Source: Collinsella aerofaciens
Lineage (GTDB): Bacteria > Actinomycetota > Coriobacteriia > Coriobacteriales > Coriobacteriaceae
Assembly: GCF_028206795.1 (NCBI RefSeq)
Contig: NZ_JAQLFJ010000004.1
Span: forward strand, 150,750 to 214,749
DNA: 64,000 nucleotides
Reading direction: 5' to 3'
In this document: piece by piece, positions 1 through 7,756 of the stretch
How the letters are laid out: each line of letters opens with the position of its first letter
Numbering within the stretch: the stretch's first letter is position 1
The notes under the pieces: generated by a model
The model's database searches: none
What the model was told of the DNA's origin: nothing
What the model saw: only the letters and a program-made list of their open reading frames with translations
Program-made: the position numbers and the translations under genes

Positions 1-707
1 TTGCCGGTCAGATTCTGGCGGGCGGCGCCGACAAGTGCGTCGAGGCGGGTTGCTCCATCGCGGGCGGCCATACCATCAACGACGACGAGCCCAAGTACGG
101 CCTGTCCGTGAGCGGCTTTGTCGCGCTCGACCGCATGCTCGCCAACAGCGGCGCACGCGTGGGCGATGTTCTGCTGCTGACCAAGGCGATCGGCTCGGGC
201 ATCATCACCACGGCCATTAAGGGCGAGCTTATCGAGCAGGACGAGGCCGCAGCCATGTTTGACTCGATGCGCACCCTCAACGAGGCGCCGATTCGTCTGG
301 CCGAGGGGCTCGAACTTCACGGCTGCACCGACATTACGGGCTTTGGCCTGATCGGGCACGCGTGCGAGATGGCCGAGGGCTCGGGCGTGCAAGTTGAGCT
401 TGCGTCGGGATCGGTGCCGCTCTTTGATCAGGTGCTCGACATGGCGCGTCTGGGCATTATCCCCGCGGGCTCCTACCGCAACCAGGACTTCTTTGGCCCG
501 CGTGTGGCTGCCGACGAGGATCTGGAGCCGGGCATGCTGGATGCGCTGTACGATCCGCAGACGTCTGGTGGCCTACTCATCGCGGCACCTGCTGCCGATG
601 TTGATGAGCTTGCGTGCCGTCTACATGCTGAAGGACGTATCGCCGCCGTCGTCGGTCGCGTGTGCGTGCCGGTGCCAGGTGGTCCTGCCGTTCGCGTTGT
701 GCATTAA
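1..707 (+). CDS. selD: selenide, water dikinase SelD (5' end outside window)
   Basis: Makes selenophosphate from selenide and ATP, the selenium donor for selenocysteine synthesis. The reading frame is open from base 3, so the gene starts upstream of the window. Visible family motifs are GGHTINDDEPKYGLSVSG, a GSGIITTA segment, GCTDITGFGLIGHA and, near the end, PQTSGGLLIA, all in the order found in SelD. The N-terminal catalytic Cys or Sec and the glycine-rich loop are missing from view, so it cannot be told whether this SelD is itself a selenoprotein. It heads a selenium cluster with yedF, a DUF3343 gene and a cysteine desulfurase; selA, selB and selC lie about 24 kb downstream. Confidence 0.95.
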   Translation, partial: AGQILAGGADKCVEAGCSIAGGHTINDDEPKYGLSVSGFVALDRMLANSGARVGDVLLLTKAIGSGIITTAIKGELIEQDEAAAMFDSMRTLNEAPIRLAEGLELHGCTDITGFGLIGHACEMAEGSGVQVELASGSVPLFDQVLDMARLGIIPAGSYRNQDFFGPRVAADEDLEPGMLDALYDPQTSGGLLIAAPAADVDELACRLHAEGRIAAVVGRVCVPVPGGPAVRVVH

Positions 708-723
708 GGAAAACCGTTTATGC

Positions 724-754
724 GACCGCCTACTGTTCTGGGCGGTCCCTTTTG
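724..754 (+). terminator. weak hairpin between selD and yedF
   Basis: A 7-bp stem (GACCGCC at 724-730, GGCGGTC at 741-747) is followed by CCTTTTG. The T-run is short, so it may attenuate rather than stop transcription into yedF. Confidence 0.45.
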
Positions 755-766
755 AAAGGAAAAACT

Positions 767-1393
767 ATGTCTACCAAGATTGAAGTCAATGCCATGGGCG
801 ATGCCTGCCCGCTGCCCGTCGTCAAGACGCTCAAAGCTCTGAAGCAGCTCGATGGCGAGGGCACCGTCGTGACCTCGGTCGATAACGAGACCGCCGTCAA
901 GAACATCTCCAAGATGGCGCAGGAGAAGGGTTGCACGGCCTCGGTCGAGAAGGTTTCTGACGCCGAGTGGCACGTGACCGTGGCGACCTCTGGCGCCGTT
1001 GCCGTGGCCGATCCCGAGCAGGATGGCGCTGTCTTCTGTAATGCCAGCGCCGGCAAGGGCAAGCTCGTCATTTCCGTCTACACCGACTGCATGGGCCGCG
1101 GCGACGATGAGCTGGGCCACAAGCTCATGAAGGCCTTCATCTTTGCCGTGACGCAGCAGGAGGAGCTGCCCGCGACTATGCTGTTTTACAACGGCGGTGC
1201 CAAGCTCACCGTCGAGGGCTCGCCGGTGCTCGATGACCTGAAGGGCTTGGCGGAGCAGGGTGTCGAGATTCTCACCTGCGGTACCTGCCTGGACCACTTT
1301 GACATTAAGGACCAGCTTGCGGTGGGCGAGGTCACCAACATGTACGTGATCGTGGAGAAGATGGAGCAGGCCGTGCGCGTCGTGCGCCCGTAG
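767..1393 (+). CDS. yedF: selenium metabolism protein YedF
   Basis: 208 aa. The N-terminal third is a SirA/TusA-like domain with the CPLPVVKT motif (Cys14), the persulfide- or selenide-carrying site in this fold. The C-terminal half is DsrE-like and has a TCGTCLDHFDI segment. This two-domain arrangement is the YedF family, which occurs mainly beside selD; its exact reaction is not settled and a role in carrying reduced selenium is inferred from context. The start is the ATG at 767, preceded by GAAAGGA; an upstream in-frame extension overlaps selD and the hairpin and is unlikely. Probably co-transcribed with the DUF3343 gene and cysteine desulfurase that follow. Confidence 0.92.
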   Translation: MSTKIEVNAMGDACPLPVVKTLKALKQLDGEGTVVTSVDNETAVKNISKMAQEKGCTASVEKVSDAEWHVTVATSGAVAVADPEQDGAVFCNASAGKGKLVISVYTDCMGRGDDELGHKLMKAFIFAVTQQEELPATMLFYNGGAKLTVEGSPVLDDLKGLAEQGVEILTCGTCLDHFDIKDQLAVGEVTNMYVIVEKMEQAVRVVRP

Positions 1394-1412
1394 CGTATTG
1401 GTTGGAGTTGCC

Positions 1413-1664
1413 ATGAGGGAGAAGCGCCCGGCGCTTGTCATCACGTTTCCCACCACGGCGGCCGCCATGGGTTGCGAGTCCCTGTGCATCGAGCGCGGTC
1501 TTCCCGGGCGGACGATTCCCGTGCCCGGGGAGGTCGCTGCCGGCTGCGGTTTGGCGTGGAAGGCGTTGCCTGTCGATGAGGAGCTGCTGCGCGGCGAACT
1601 CGCCGCGGCGGGCGTTCCCACTGAGGGCTATACCGTGATTAATATGTGGGAGGTCGTGCGATGA
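1413..1664 (+). CDS. DUF3343 putative Se/S carrier-like protein
   Basis: 83 aa. One DUF3343 domain: a beta strand (LVITF), then the ESLCIERGLPGRTIPVPGEV stretch, then AAGCGLAW. The conserved Cys in ESLC and AGCG suit a small sulfur- or selenium-handling protein, but function is inferred from family and position only. GGAG at 1404-1407 supports the ATG at 1413. The stop overlaps the next start in an ATGA, so it is translationally coupled to the cysteine desulfurase. A second, Cys-rich member of this family lies at 29664-30059 beside mobA. Confidence 0.88.
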   Translation: MREKRPALVITFPTTAAAMGCESLCIERGLPGRTIPVPGEVAAGCGLAWKALPVDEELLRGELAAAGVPTEGYTVINMWEVVR

Positions 1665-2800
1665 TCTACCTGGATAACGCGGCGACGACCATGCACAAGC
1701 CGCAGACGGTCATCGATGCCGTGACGCAGGCGATGTGCTCGCTCGGCAATGCTGGGCGCGGTGCCACCTCGGGTGCGCTCGATGCGGCACGTACCATCCA
1801 CGGCTGCCGCGCCAAGCTTGCGCGCTTGCTGGGCTGCCCGCGTGCTGACCATGTTTGTTTTACGCCCAACTCCACCGCGGCGCTCAACACCGTCATCAAT
1901 GGCGTGGTGCGCCCCGGCGACCGTGTGGTCACAACGGTGCTCGAGCACAACTCCGTACTGCGTCCGCTCAACCGCCTGGCGGCAGAGCAGGGTGTGACGG
2001 TTGAGCATGCGGGCTGTGATACCAACGGCGTGCTCGACTACGACGAGCTCGAGCGGCTTGTCACGCCCGGTACGCGTGCTGTGGTGGTGACGCACGCCTC
2101 CAATGTGACCGGCAACGCGGTCGACATTGCGCGCGTGGCTGCCATCGCGCATGCGGCCGGCGCGCTGGTGATCGTCGATGCTTCGCAGTCTGCCGGCACG
2201 GCGAAGATTGACATGGATGCCATGGGGCTCGACGTCGTGTGCTTTACCGGTCACAAGGGGCTCATGGGTCCGCAGGGGACCGGCGGCCTGGCCGTGGCGG
2301 AGGGCATTGACGTGGCTCCGTGGGCCATGGGCGGCACGGGCGTGCACAGCTTCGATGCGCTGCAGCCGCTTGGGTGGCCCACGCGCCTTGAGGCGGGCAC
2401 GCTCAACGGTCATGGCATCGCGGGACTTTCCGCTGGTCTCGACTTTATCGAGGCCCAGGGTGGGGTCGAGGCGATTGCTGCCCACGAGCGTGCGCTCGCT
2501 GATCGCTTCCTTGCCGGTGTGCGCAAGATTCCGGGGATTAAGCTCTACGGTGCCTTTGACCAGCAGGCGCGCTCTGCGATTGTGTCGCTCAACGTAGCCG
2601 ATATCGACTCTGCCGAGATCTCGGATGCGCTCATGCAAGGGTGGGGGATTTCGACGCGCCCCGGCGCCCATTGCGCCCCGCTCATGCACCGTGCGCTGGG
2701 GACCGAGCGCCAGGGCGTCGTCCGCTTCTCGTTTGGGTATTTCAACACTACCGAAGAAGTCGACACGGCTATCGATGCTCTGTGCGATTTAGCCTGCTAA
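1661..2800 (+). CDS. cysteine desulfurase family protein (aminotransferase class V)
   Basis: 379 aa PLP enzyme of the NifS/CsdA/SufS superfamily. It starts MIYLDNAATT, the usual opening of the group. The PLP lysine is in CFTGHKGLMGPQGTGG, and a Cys-bearing loop near the C-terminus (RPGAHCAPL) corresponds to the residue that takes the persulfide or selenide. Coupled to DUF3343 by a 4-bp overlap and downstream of selD-yedF, it most likely releases selenium or sulfur from (seleno)cysteine to feed SelD. A general iron-sulfur role cannot be excluded, but no IscU or SufBCD gene is adjacent. Confidence 0.93.
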   Translation: MIYLDNAATTMHKPQTVIDAVTQAMCSLGNAGRGATSGALDAARTIHGCRAKLARLLGCPRADHVCFTPNSTAALNTVINGVVRPGDRVVTTVLEHNSVLRPLNRLAAEQGVTVEHAGCDTNGVLDYDELERLVTPGTRAVVVTHASNVTGNAVDIARVAAIAHAAGALVIVDASQSAGTAKIDMDAMGLDVVCFTGHKGLMGPQGTGGLAVAEGIDVAPWAMGGTGVHSFDALQPLGWPTRLEAGTLNGHGIAGLSAGLDFIEAQGGVEAIAAHERALADRFLAGVRKIPGIKLYGAFDQQARSAIVSLNVADIDSAEISDALMQGWGISTRPGAHCAPLMHRALGTERQGVVRFSFGYFNTTEEVDTAIDALCDLAC

Positions 2801-2823
2801 AGCTGCTAGACCGTTTATACTTG

Positions 2824-2854
2824 CGGGACGGGTGTATTTGCCCGTCCCGTTTTT
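2824..2854 (+). terminator. Rho-independent terminator after the selD cluster
   Basis: Perfect 9-bp stem CGGGACGGG (2824-2832) with CCCGTCCCG (2841-2849), followed at once by five T (2850-2854). Confidence 0.85.
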
Positions 2855-2877
2855 GTTTCGACCCGAAAGGTGTGCCT

Positions 2878-4236
2878 ATGGCCTCATCCGCTCCGCGCGG
2901 CCTGCGCTCCGACCATGTCGTTACCGTCGGCATTGCGCTGTTCTCGATGCTCTTTGGCGCCGGTAACCTCATCATTCCGCCGTTGCTGGCGCTCCAGGCC
3001 GGCACGGCCACACCGCTTGCCATGGTTGGCTTTTTGATTGCCGCCATCGGCCTGCCCGTCATGGGCTTTATCGCCGTCGCGCTCGCTGGCACGGCCCGCG
3101 AGCTTGCCGGCCGCGTGCATCCCAAGTTTGGCGAATTCTTCGTTGCGGCGGTCTATCTGGCCATCGGCCCGTGCCTGGCTATTCCGCGCACGAGCTCCAC
3201 GGCGTTTGAGATGCTGGTACCGTTGCTGCCCGAGGGTGTTTCGCTTGGCACCGCGCGCTTGGTCTTCGCCGTCGCCTTCTTCGTGGTCGCATTTGCACTT
3301 ACGCTGCGCCCCGGCGTCATCACGCGCGTGCTCGGTCGCATTACTGGCCCCGCGCTCATTGCGCTCATCGTACTCGTTGTCGGCGCCGCCGTGATTTCGC
3401 CGCTGGGACCGGCTGCTGCCCCGCAAGCTCCCTATGATGCCGGCGCTGCGGTCCAAGGCTTCTTGACCGGCTACCAGACCATGGACCTGCTTGCGTCGCT
3501 CGCCTTCGGCATCATCATCGCCGAGACCATTCACGAGCTGGGTGTTACCGATGACAAGCGCGTGGCCTTTGAGATTTCGCGCTCCGGTGTGATCGCCGGC
3601 GTGCTCATGGCCATCATCTATTGCGGCTTGGCTCTTGCCGGCATGCAGCTCGGCACCGTGATGCCCGACGCCACCAACGGCGCTGCCATCCTTGCTCGCT
3701 CGGCCTCCATGCACTTTGGCCTTGCCGGCACGGTTGTGGTCTTCGCCATCTTCTTCCTCGCCTGCATGAACGTGTGCATTGGCCTCATTAGTTGCTGCGC
3801 GCGCTATTTCTGTGAGACGTACGTGGTTGAAGGGGGAGCGGAGGTCTCCGAGGAGGCCATGCGCCGCCCCTTCGCGATTCTCGCCTTTGTGTTCGCGGCA
3901 TTTTCGTGCGTGCTCTCCAACGTGGGCCTCGACGTGATCCTTATGTTCTCGGTGCCCATGCTCAACGCCTTGTATCCCGTCGCCATCGTGCTGGTTCTCA
4001 TGGGTTTGGTACACGGCTTTTGCGACGCTCATCCGCAGGTGTGGGTCTGGGTCGGCGGTGTGGTTGCCGTGCAGAGCGTGATCACCTCGGTCCGCGATGC
4101 GTTCTTTGTGGGAACGTGGCTGCCGTTTGATGCGCTACCCCTGGCAGACATCGGTGCCGCGTGGGCGCCGGTTGCCGTGGTTGCCTTTGTGATCGGCCTG
4201 CTCCATAGTCGTTTTGTTGCACATTCGAGGAGCTAG
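2878..4236 (+). CDS. brnQ: branched-chain amino acid transport protein BrnQ
   Basis: 452 aa, strongly hydrophobic along its whole length with about 12 predicted membrane spans. Near the N-terminus it has IALFSMLFGAGNLIIPP, typical of BrnQ/LIV-II carriers, which import leucine, isoleucine and valine with Na+ or H+. The start is ATG 2878 with GAAAGG at 2865-2870. It stands alone between the terminator after the selenium cluster and the promoter of the two tRNA genes, so it is probably monocistronic. Substrate preference among branched-chain amino acids cannot be read from the sequence. Confidence 0.93.
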   Translation: MASSAPRGLRSDHVVTVGIALFSMLFGAGNLIIPPLLALQAGTATPLAMVGFLIAAIGLPVMGFIAVALAGTARELAGRVHPKFGEFFVAAVYLAIGPCLAIPRTSSTAFEMLVPLLPEGVSLGTARLVFAVAFFVVAFALTLRPGVITRVLGRITGPALIALIVLVVGAAVISPLGPAAAPQAPYDAGAAVQGFLTGYQTMDLLASLAFGIIIAETIHELGVTDDKRVAFEISRSGVIAGVLMAIIYCGLALAGMQLGTVMPDATNGAAILARSASMHFGLAGTVVVFAIFFLACMNVCIGLISCCARYFCETYVVEGGAEVSEEAMRRPFAILAFVFAAFSCVLSNVGLDVILMFSVPMLNALYPVAIVLVLMGLVHGFCDAHPQVWVWVGGVVAVQSVITSVRDAFFVGTWLPFDALPLADIGAAWAPVAVVAFVIGLLHSRFVAHSRS

Positions 4237-4247
4237 GGCATCAATGC

Positions 4248-4276
4248 TTGCACAGGCGGGGAGTCTCCCCTATAAT
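4248..4276 (+). promoter_or_regulatory. sigma-70-type promoter for the tRNA-Pro/tRNA-Gly pair
   Basis: TTGCAC (4248-4253), 17-nt spacer, TATAAT (4271-4276). Near-consensus in sequence and spacing, about 50 nt before tRNA-Pro. The spacer carries a small GGGGAGTCTCCCC palindrome. Confidence 0.8.
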
Positions 4277-4327
4277 TTCCTTCGCTTTGGGACACGCAAG
4301 GTTTAGACCTTAGCTGCTCAACACCTT

Positions 4328-4404
4328 CGGGACGTGGCGCAGTTTGGTAGCGCGCCTGCTTTGGGAGCAGGATGTCGCAGGTTCAAATCCTGTCGTCCCG
4401 ACCA
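4328..4404 (+). tRNA. tRNA-Pro (anticodon TGG)
   Basis: Acceptor arms CGGGACG (4328-4334) and CGTCCCG (4394-4400), discriminator A and encoded CCA. The anticodon stem CCTGC/GCAGG encloses loop TTTGGGA, giving TGG. The T-loop is TTCAAAT. Confidence 0.97.
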
Positions 4405-4410
4405 TATCTT

Positions 4411-4484
4411 GCGGGCGTAGTTCAATGGTAGAACCCCAGCCTTCCAAGCTGATGACGCGGGTTCGATTCCCGTCGCCCGCTCCA
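4411..4484 (+). tRNA. tRNA-Gly (anticodon TCC)
   Basis: Acceptor arms GCGGGCG (4411-4417) and CGCCCGC (4474-4480), then T and CCA. Anticodon loop CTTCCAA gives TCC (4443-4445); T-loop TTCGATT. Six bases after tRNA-Pro, so the two share a transcript. Confidence 0.97.
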
Positions 4485-4498
4485 TAAGATAGTTTTAG

Positions 4499-4532
4499 CG
4501 GCTTTGGCTCTATTTGGTGCCAGAGCCGTTTT
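4499..4532 (+). terminator. terminator after the tRNA pair
   Basis: Stem of nine pairs (GGCTTTGGC with GCCAGAGCC, one G-T wobble) starting at 4500, followed by GTTTTC. Confidence 0.75.
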
Positions 4533-4566
4533 CATATACATGCCGGGGACCCCACATCCCCTCCTA

Positions 4567-4633
4567 AGTTGCGGTGAAATACGGACTGTTTTTCGGCTTT
4601 TACGGCCCAGGTAGTCCGTATTTCACCGCAACT
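4567..4633 (+). repeat. palindromic repeat, family A (copy 1)
   Basis: Perfect 21-bp inverted arms at 4567-4587 and 4613-4633. The outer part reads AGTTGCGGTGAAATACGG and its complement, around a 25-nt unconserved loop. Six related copies lie in the window: 4567, 5849, 28323, 31750, 44203 and 45980. This one sits upstream of the AbiEi/DUF559-like gene. From 4634 to that gene no further feature was seen. Confidence 0.95.
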
Positions 4634-4818
4634 ATTTGTAAGGGTGGAATTTGATGCCGTTGGGAGGGTCGTAGCGACCGTCTACCGAGAGTGGAAATAT
4701 TTTTTGAAGCTCTGACCTGCGACGTCAAGCTTTTGGTCAGCTTTTGGCAAGGCCTGCGGACGGAAGCATGCGATAGCGTAATGGCATTCTCTCCGCCGTG
4801 ATGGTTATGGGGTTGGCC

Positions 4819-5820
4819 ATGCTCGATAAAGGCAAACATTTTCCGCAATCATATGCAAGGATGCTATTCTCGGCCCTCGGAATTCATCAAGATAGTCAGC
4901 TGCTTATAACAATTGATCCTTGGGATGAACGCCGTGCGCGCGAGCTTATGCAGGAAGAGCTCATGCTTCGTCTTTACAACCATGTGTATGCGGATCCGGT
5001 CTATTGGAATAATCTTGGGGTTGAAAATCGCATTTTTCAGCTGGCATCCGCTATTGCGGTCGTTGAACCGGATGTTGTGTTTTGCGGATCGACGGCAGCG
5101 CTGCTCTACGGCATCGGCTCGGCGTATACGCTTCTGGATAAAGTGCAAGTGCTGCTGCCACGGTCTACAAGGCGTGATACGTATGAGTTCGTTGAATACA
5201 AGCGCTGGCGGGCGGGCGAGGTGTGGCGGCTCGGTCTGTTTACACTGACGGATCCGTATCGAACGGTTGTTGATATCGCCCGAACGAGCGCCTTTCGCTA
5301 TGCGCTGGGCTATGTCGATGGCTTGGCCCGTGAGTACGATGTCGATCGCGAAGAGCTGTGTGCGTATGCACAGGCCAATTGCCGCGGTTTGCATGGCATC
5401 GCCCGTGCGTTTGGCATGTTCGAGTTTATGGACGGCAGGTCAGATAATGGCGGCGAGTCCGAGGCGAGAGCAGCGATGATTCTTGCTGGGGTTGCCGCGC
5501 CTGAGCTTCAAGTTGAGATAACACGACCGGGAAACGCTGGCTATTATCTAGCAGATTATGGTTGGCAGATGCCAGACGGCTCATGGACGCTGGCAGAGCT
5601 GCATGGGCTAGGTAAGTTTGAAGACGAAGCTCAAAATGATCCAGAGCAATCGGCGGCAAAAACCTATCGAGCGGCCCTCATGCGCGACGCGAACCTTCGC
5701 GCTATGGGCCACAACGTCATTCATTTCAAACTCTCGGACACCTACGACGTTGAAATGTTCGGTGCCATGATGCGCGGTTACGGCATTCCGACAACAAAAC
5801 CCTACGCCGACTCCCGATAG
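4819..5820 (+). CDS. AbiEi-like / DUF559 (Vsr-like nuclease fold) protein
   Basis: About 333 aa from ATG 4819, which has GGGG six bases before it; in-frame GTG 4798 and ATG 4801 are alternatives. The N-terminal two thirds resembles AbiEi-type antitoxin/regulator proteins (VVFCGSTAALLYG, then FTLTDPYRTVVDIAR). The C-terminal third follows the DUF559 PD-(D/E)XK pattern: GESEARAAMIL, then YLADYGW (Asp), then LAELHGLGKFED (Glu and Lys), then RDANLRAMGHNVIHF. A DNA-related role is inferred from fold only. Two palindromes of one family bracket it, at 4567-4633 and 5849-5915, and no partner toxin gene is adjacent. Lower GC than the neighbours fits acquisition from elsewhere. Confidence 0.65.
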   Translation: MLDKGKHFPQSYARMLFSALGIHQDSQLLITIDPWDERRARELMQEELMLRLYNHVYADPVYWNNLGVENRIFQLASAIAVVEPDVVFCGSTAALLYGIGSAYTLLDKVQVLLPRSTRRDTYEFVEYKRWRAGEVWRLGLFTLTDPYRTVVDIARTSAFRYALGYVDGLAREYDVDREELCAYAQANCRGLHGIARAFGMFEFMDGRSDNGGESEARAAMILAGVAAPELQVEITRPGNAGYYLADYGWQMPDGSWTLAELHGLGKFEDEAQNDPEQSAAKTYRAALMRDANLRAMGHNVIHFKLSDTYDVEMFGAMMRGYGIPTTKPYADSR

Positions 5821-5848
5821 CGAAATCGTTCGCAGCCAATCTTTAATA

Positions 5849-5915
5849 AGTTGCGGTGAAATACGGACTGTTGAGGCCTTTATAGGCATGAAACAGTCCG
5901 TATTTCACCGCAACT
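5849..5915 (+). repeat. palindromic repeat, family A (copy 2)
   Basis: Arms 5849-5872 and 5892-5915, perfectly complementary over 24 bp. The outer sequence is identical to copy 1 but the loop differs. It lies between the convergent AbiEi/DUF559 gene and the PIN gene and could act as a bidirectional terminator. Confidence 0.95.
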
Positions 5916-5961
5916 GAGGAGGGGATGGGGCTGAGGGGCGGGCGATGCCGTTGTCTGTCGG

Positions 5962-6417
5962 TTAGTGGCGACCGTGGTGGCGGAGCTTGTCGATAGTGGA
6001 GTCGGTGCTTCGGCTGCGGGCATCGGCGGCGGTTTGGCGCTGGCGGCGGTAGTCGATCATGCCTTGGATGATGGGCTTGCCAAAGCTCACGACGTCGTCG
6101 TTATAGATGGCGGTACGGGCGGCAAGCAGACAGTCGGTAAAGTCCATATGCGTTTTGCCAAACAGTTTGATACCAAGGGCGATAACGGTGGGCTCATCAA
6201 CCATGACGTCATCGAGCAGCTTGGTCATGGCCGACGCGATTTCAACTCGGGGAACCTTATAGACGTCGCGCAGCGTGACCACGACGCGCGTGATGATTTC
6301 GGGGTAGACACGAGCGGTACGCGTGGCGATGACCTTGGCGGCGCGCGGTGACAGGACTTCGTCGTCGTCAAGCAGGTAACGTAGGATGACGGTCTCGTCG
6401 ATGATGGTGCTACTCAT
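5962..6417 (-). CDS. PIN-domain (VapC-like) toxin, active site incomplete
   Basis: 151 aa PIN-fold protein, presumed RNase toxin of the upstream DinJ-like antitoxin gene, which it overlaps by 8 bp. The first acid is present (IIDETVILRYLL), as is the Asp of MDFTDCLLAA. Where PIN toxins usually have Glu (as in LAEVVYVL) this protein reads ITRVVVTL, and where TFDKK is usual it reads SFGKP. Two of the four metal-binding acids therefore appear replaced (Glu to Arg, Asp to Gly). It may be inactive or may keep only a binding role. The tail after about residue 125 is polar and basic. Confidence 0.8.
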   Translation of the reverse strand: MSSTIIDETVILRYLLDDDEVLSPRAAKVIATRTARVYPEIITRVVVTLRDVYKVPRVEIASAMTKLLDDVMVDEPTVIALGIKLFGKTHMDFTDCLLAARTAIYNDDVVSFGKPIIQGMIDYRRQRQTAADARSRSTDSTIDKLRHHGRH

Positions 6418-6736
6418 GGATATCTACTTCCTCGGGACCCAAAACCGACTCGTCGCTTTCTGTGGCTAGGTATTCAATCCAGGCATTGCGCTCCTCGGAG
6501 CGGCGATTGGGGTCCCCGTATGCTTTGAGCAGTCCATAGGCGGCCGTGCCGTCCTTTGAGCGCACGGCGACCGGCTGAAAGGGGAGCTTGCGCATCAAAA
6601 TGCTTTGCGCGACAAATAAGCGGACAGCCTCGGCGAGCGATGTGCCCATGGCGTCGTAGAGACGCTCGGCATGCTGCTTGTCTTCCTCGCGAATGCGCAC
6701 CTGCAGGATGGCTCGTTTTTGAGTCGATGACATCAC
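6410..6736 (-). CDS. RelB/DinJ-type antitoxin
   Basis: 108 aa. The N-terminal part (ILQVRIREEDKQHAERLY, then GTSLAEAVRLFVAQS, then RKLPFQP) follows the DinJ/RelB ribbon-helix-helix pattern, which binds its own promoter as a dimer. The C-terminal half should wrap the PIN toxin encoded immediately downstream. Order (antitoxin first) and overlap are usual for type II modules. The operon promoter should lie in the AT-rich stretch beyond 6737. Confidence 0.85.
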   Translation of the reverse strand: MMSSTQKRAILQVRIREEDKQHAERLYDAMGTSLAEAVRLFVAQSILMRKLPFQPVAVRSKDGTAAYGLLKAYGDPNRRSEERNAWIEYLATESDESVLGPEEVDIHE

Positions 6737-6958
6737 TGGCCTCCCTTAATGAGCGTGCAATTTGAATAGTCAAATACAACATCGGCTAATAATAGCCAAT
6801 CTTACAACCACTACTTTATTGCACTAGAGTAATTGAGTGTAAACGATATTACAAACGTACTACATCCTTCAGAAACGAGCGTGAAATCTCCCTTGGATGT
6901 ACGCATGTAATACACTCACCTTTATAGCTTCTAGAGAATAATTCCAACCTGCCAAAAC

Positions 6959-6984
6959 CCCTGCAATACACCCGTATTGCAGGG
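6959..6984. promoter_or_regulatory. 11-bp palindrome in the AT-rich region before the formate hydrogenlyase locus
   Basis: CCCTGCAATAC (6959-6969) and GTATTGCAGGG (6974-6984), perfect, 4-nt loop, no T-run on either side. It could be an operator. The gap 6737-6958 is AT-rich and must hold the divergent toxin-antitoxin and formate dehydrogenase promoters; no convincing -35/-10 pair could be fixed there. Confidence 0.5.
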
Positions 6985-7047
6985 CCTATGCTCAAGTTTG
7001 CCACCTGCAACTGCGTATATTTAACCTGTATATCGTTGGAGGAATTC

Positions 7048-7153
7048 TATCGAAGTGCCTGTTTCGCCGCATGCACTCGATACGCCGATGCCGGACCACG
7101 GGCGGTCCGGGGCAACGTCGACAGGGTCTCTCCGGCATGGGATTCAGGAGGGA
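7048..7153 (+). promoter_or_regulatory. structured leader with two mutually exclusive helices, upstream of the ferredoxin/fdhF genes
   Basis: Hairpin 1 pairs TATCG/CGATA and AGTGC/GCACT (7048-7058 with 7073-7082). Downstream, CCGGACC (7091-7097) can pair with GGTCCGG (7104-7110), or ATGCCGGA (7088-7095) can pair with TCCGGCAT (7131-7138); the two use the same bases. The second ends about 9 nt before the AGGAGGG ribosome site. This looks like a switchable leader. It was not matched to a known riboswitch class. Confidence 0.45.
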
Positions 7154-7162
7154 GTGAACAAC

Positions 7163-7681
7163 ATGGGCAATAAACGAGTCGTAGCCGATTCCTCACGCTG
7201 CATTGGGTGCCAAACCTGTATGGCGGCGTGCATCGAGGCGCACGACATCCCCGGCAACATCGCCGCGCCGCGCCTGCGCGTGACGCGTACGTACGAGATC
7301 TCCGCACCGGTGGCTTGCCATCACTGCGAGGATGCCCCGTGCGCGAAGGCCTGTCCTACGGGCGCCTTGTTCTTTGATCCAAAGAACCATCGTATCGGCG
7401 TCAACGAGGACAACTGCATCGGCTGCAAGAGCTGCGTCATGGCATGCCCCTTTGGCGCCGTGAGCGTGGCGACCACGCAGGTTCCGGTCTTGATGGGCGA
7501 CGTTCGCGTGGGTTCGCAGACCAAGAGCTTCGTGCTCAAGTGCGACCTGTGCGTGGACCGTCCCGGCGGTCCGGCGTGTGCCGAGGCGTGCCCGACCAAG
7601 GGCCTCACCCTGGTAGACGAGGAACGCCTGGCAGAACTGACTGCCGAGCGTGCCCGCGCCACCATCGAAAACGAGGCGTAA
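7163..7681 (+). CDS. 4Fe-4S ferredoxin, HydN/HycB-like electron transfer subunit
   Basis: 172 aa, with four 4Fe-4S binding motifs in order: CIGCQTCMAAC, CHHCEDAPCAKAC, CIGCKSCVMAC and CDLC-CAEAC. This matches the HycB/HydN group that passes electrons from formate dehydrogenase. The start is ATG 7163 (MGNKRVV), chosen because AGGAGGGAG lies just before it and the first cluster motif follows at residue 16; an upstream in-frame extension from 7055 runs through the structured leader. It precedes fdhF by 75 nt and is probably co-transcribed with it. Confidence 0.92.
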   Translation: MGNKRVVADSSRCIGCQTCMAACIEAHDIPGNIAAPRLRVTRTYEISAPVACHHCEDAPCAKACPTGALFFDPKNHRIGVNEDNCIGCKSCVMACPFGAVSVATTQVPVLMGDVRVGSQTKSFVLKCDLCVDRPGGPACAEACPTKGLTLVDEERLAELTAERARATIENEA

Positions 7682-7756
7682 GCGTTGGGGCGACAAGCCC
7701 AATGTTTGTCAAATTAGTACCGAGTAATCGGTAGCAGAAAAAGGAAGGAGGGTGTC

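Noticed and set aside
4600..4848. Minus-strand 82-codon frame near the family A palindrome
   Set aside because: It starts upstream of and runs through a repeat and the 5' end of the AbiEi/DUF559 gene; no domain or ribosome site.
7048..7153. Moco riboswitch
   Set aside because: Position is right, but the sequence and helix order do not match what I remember of the E. coli moaA element; kept only as an unclassified leader.
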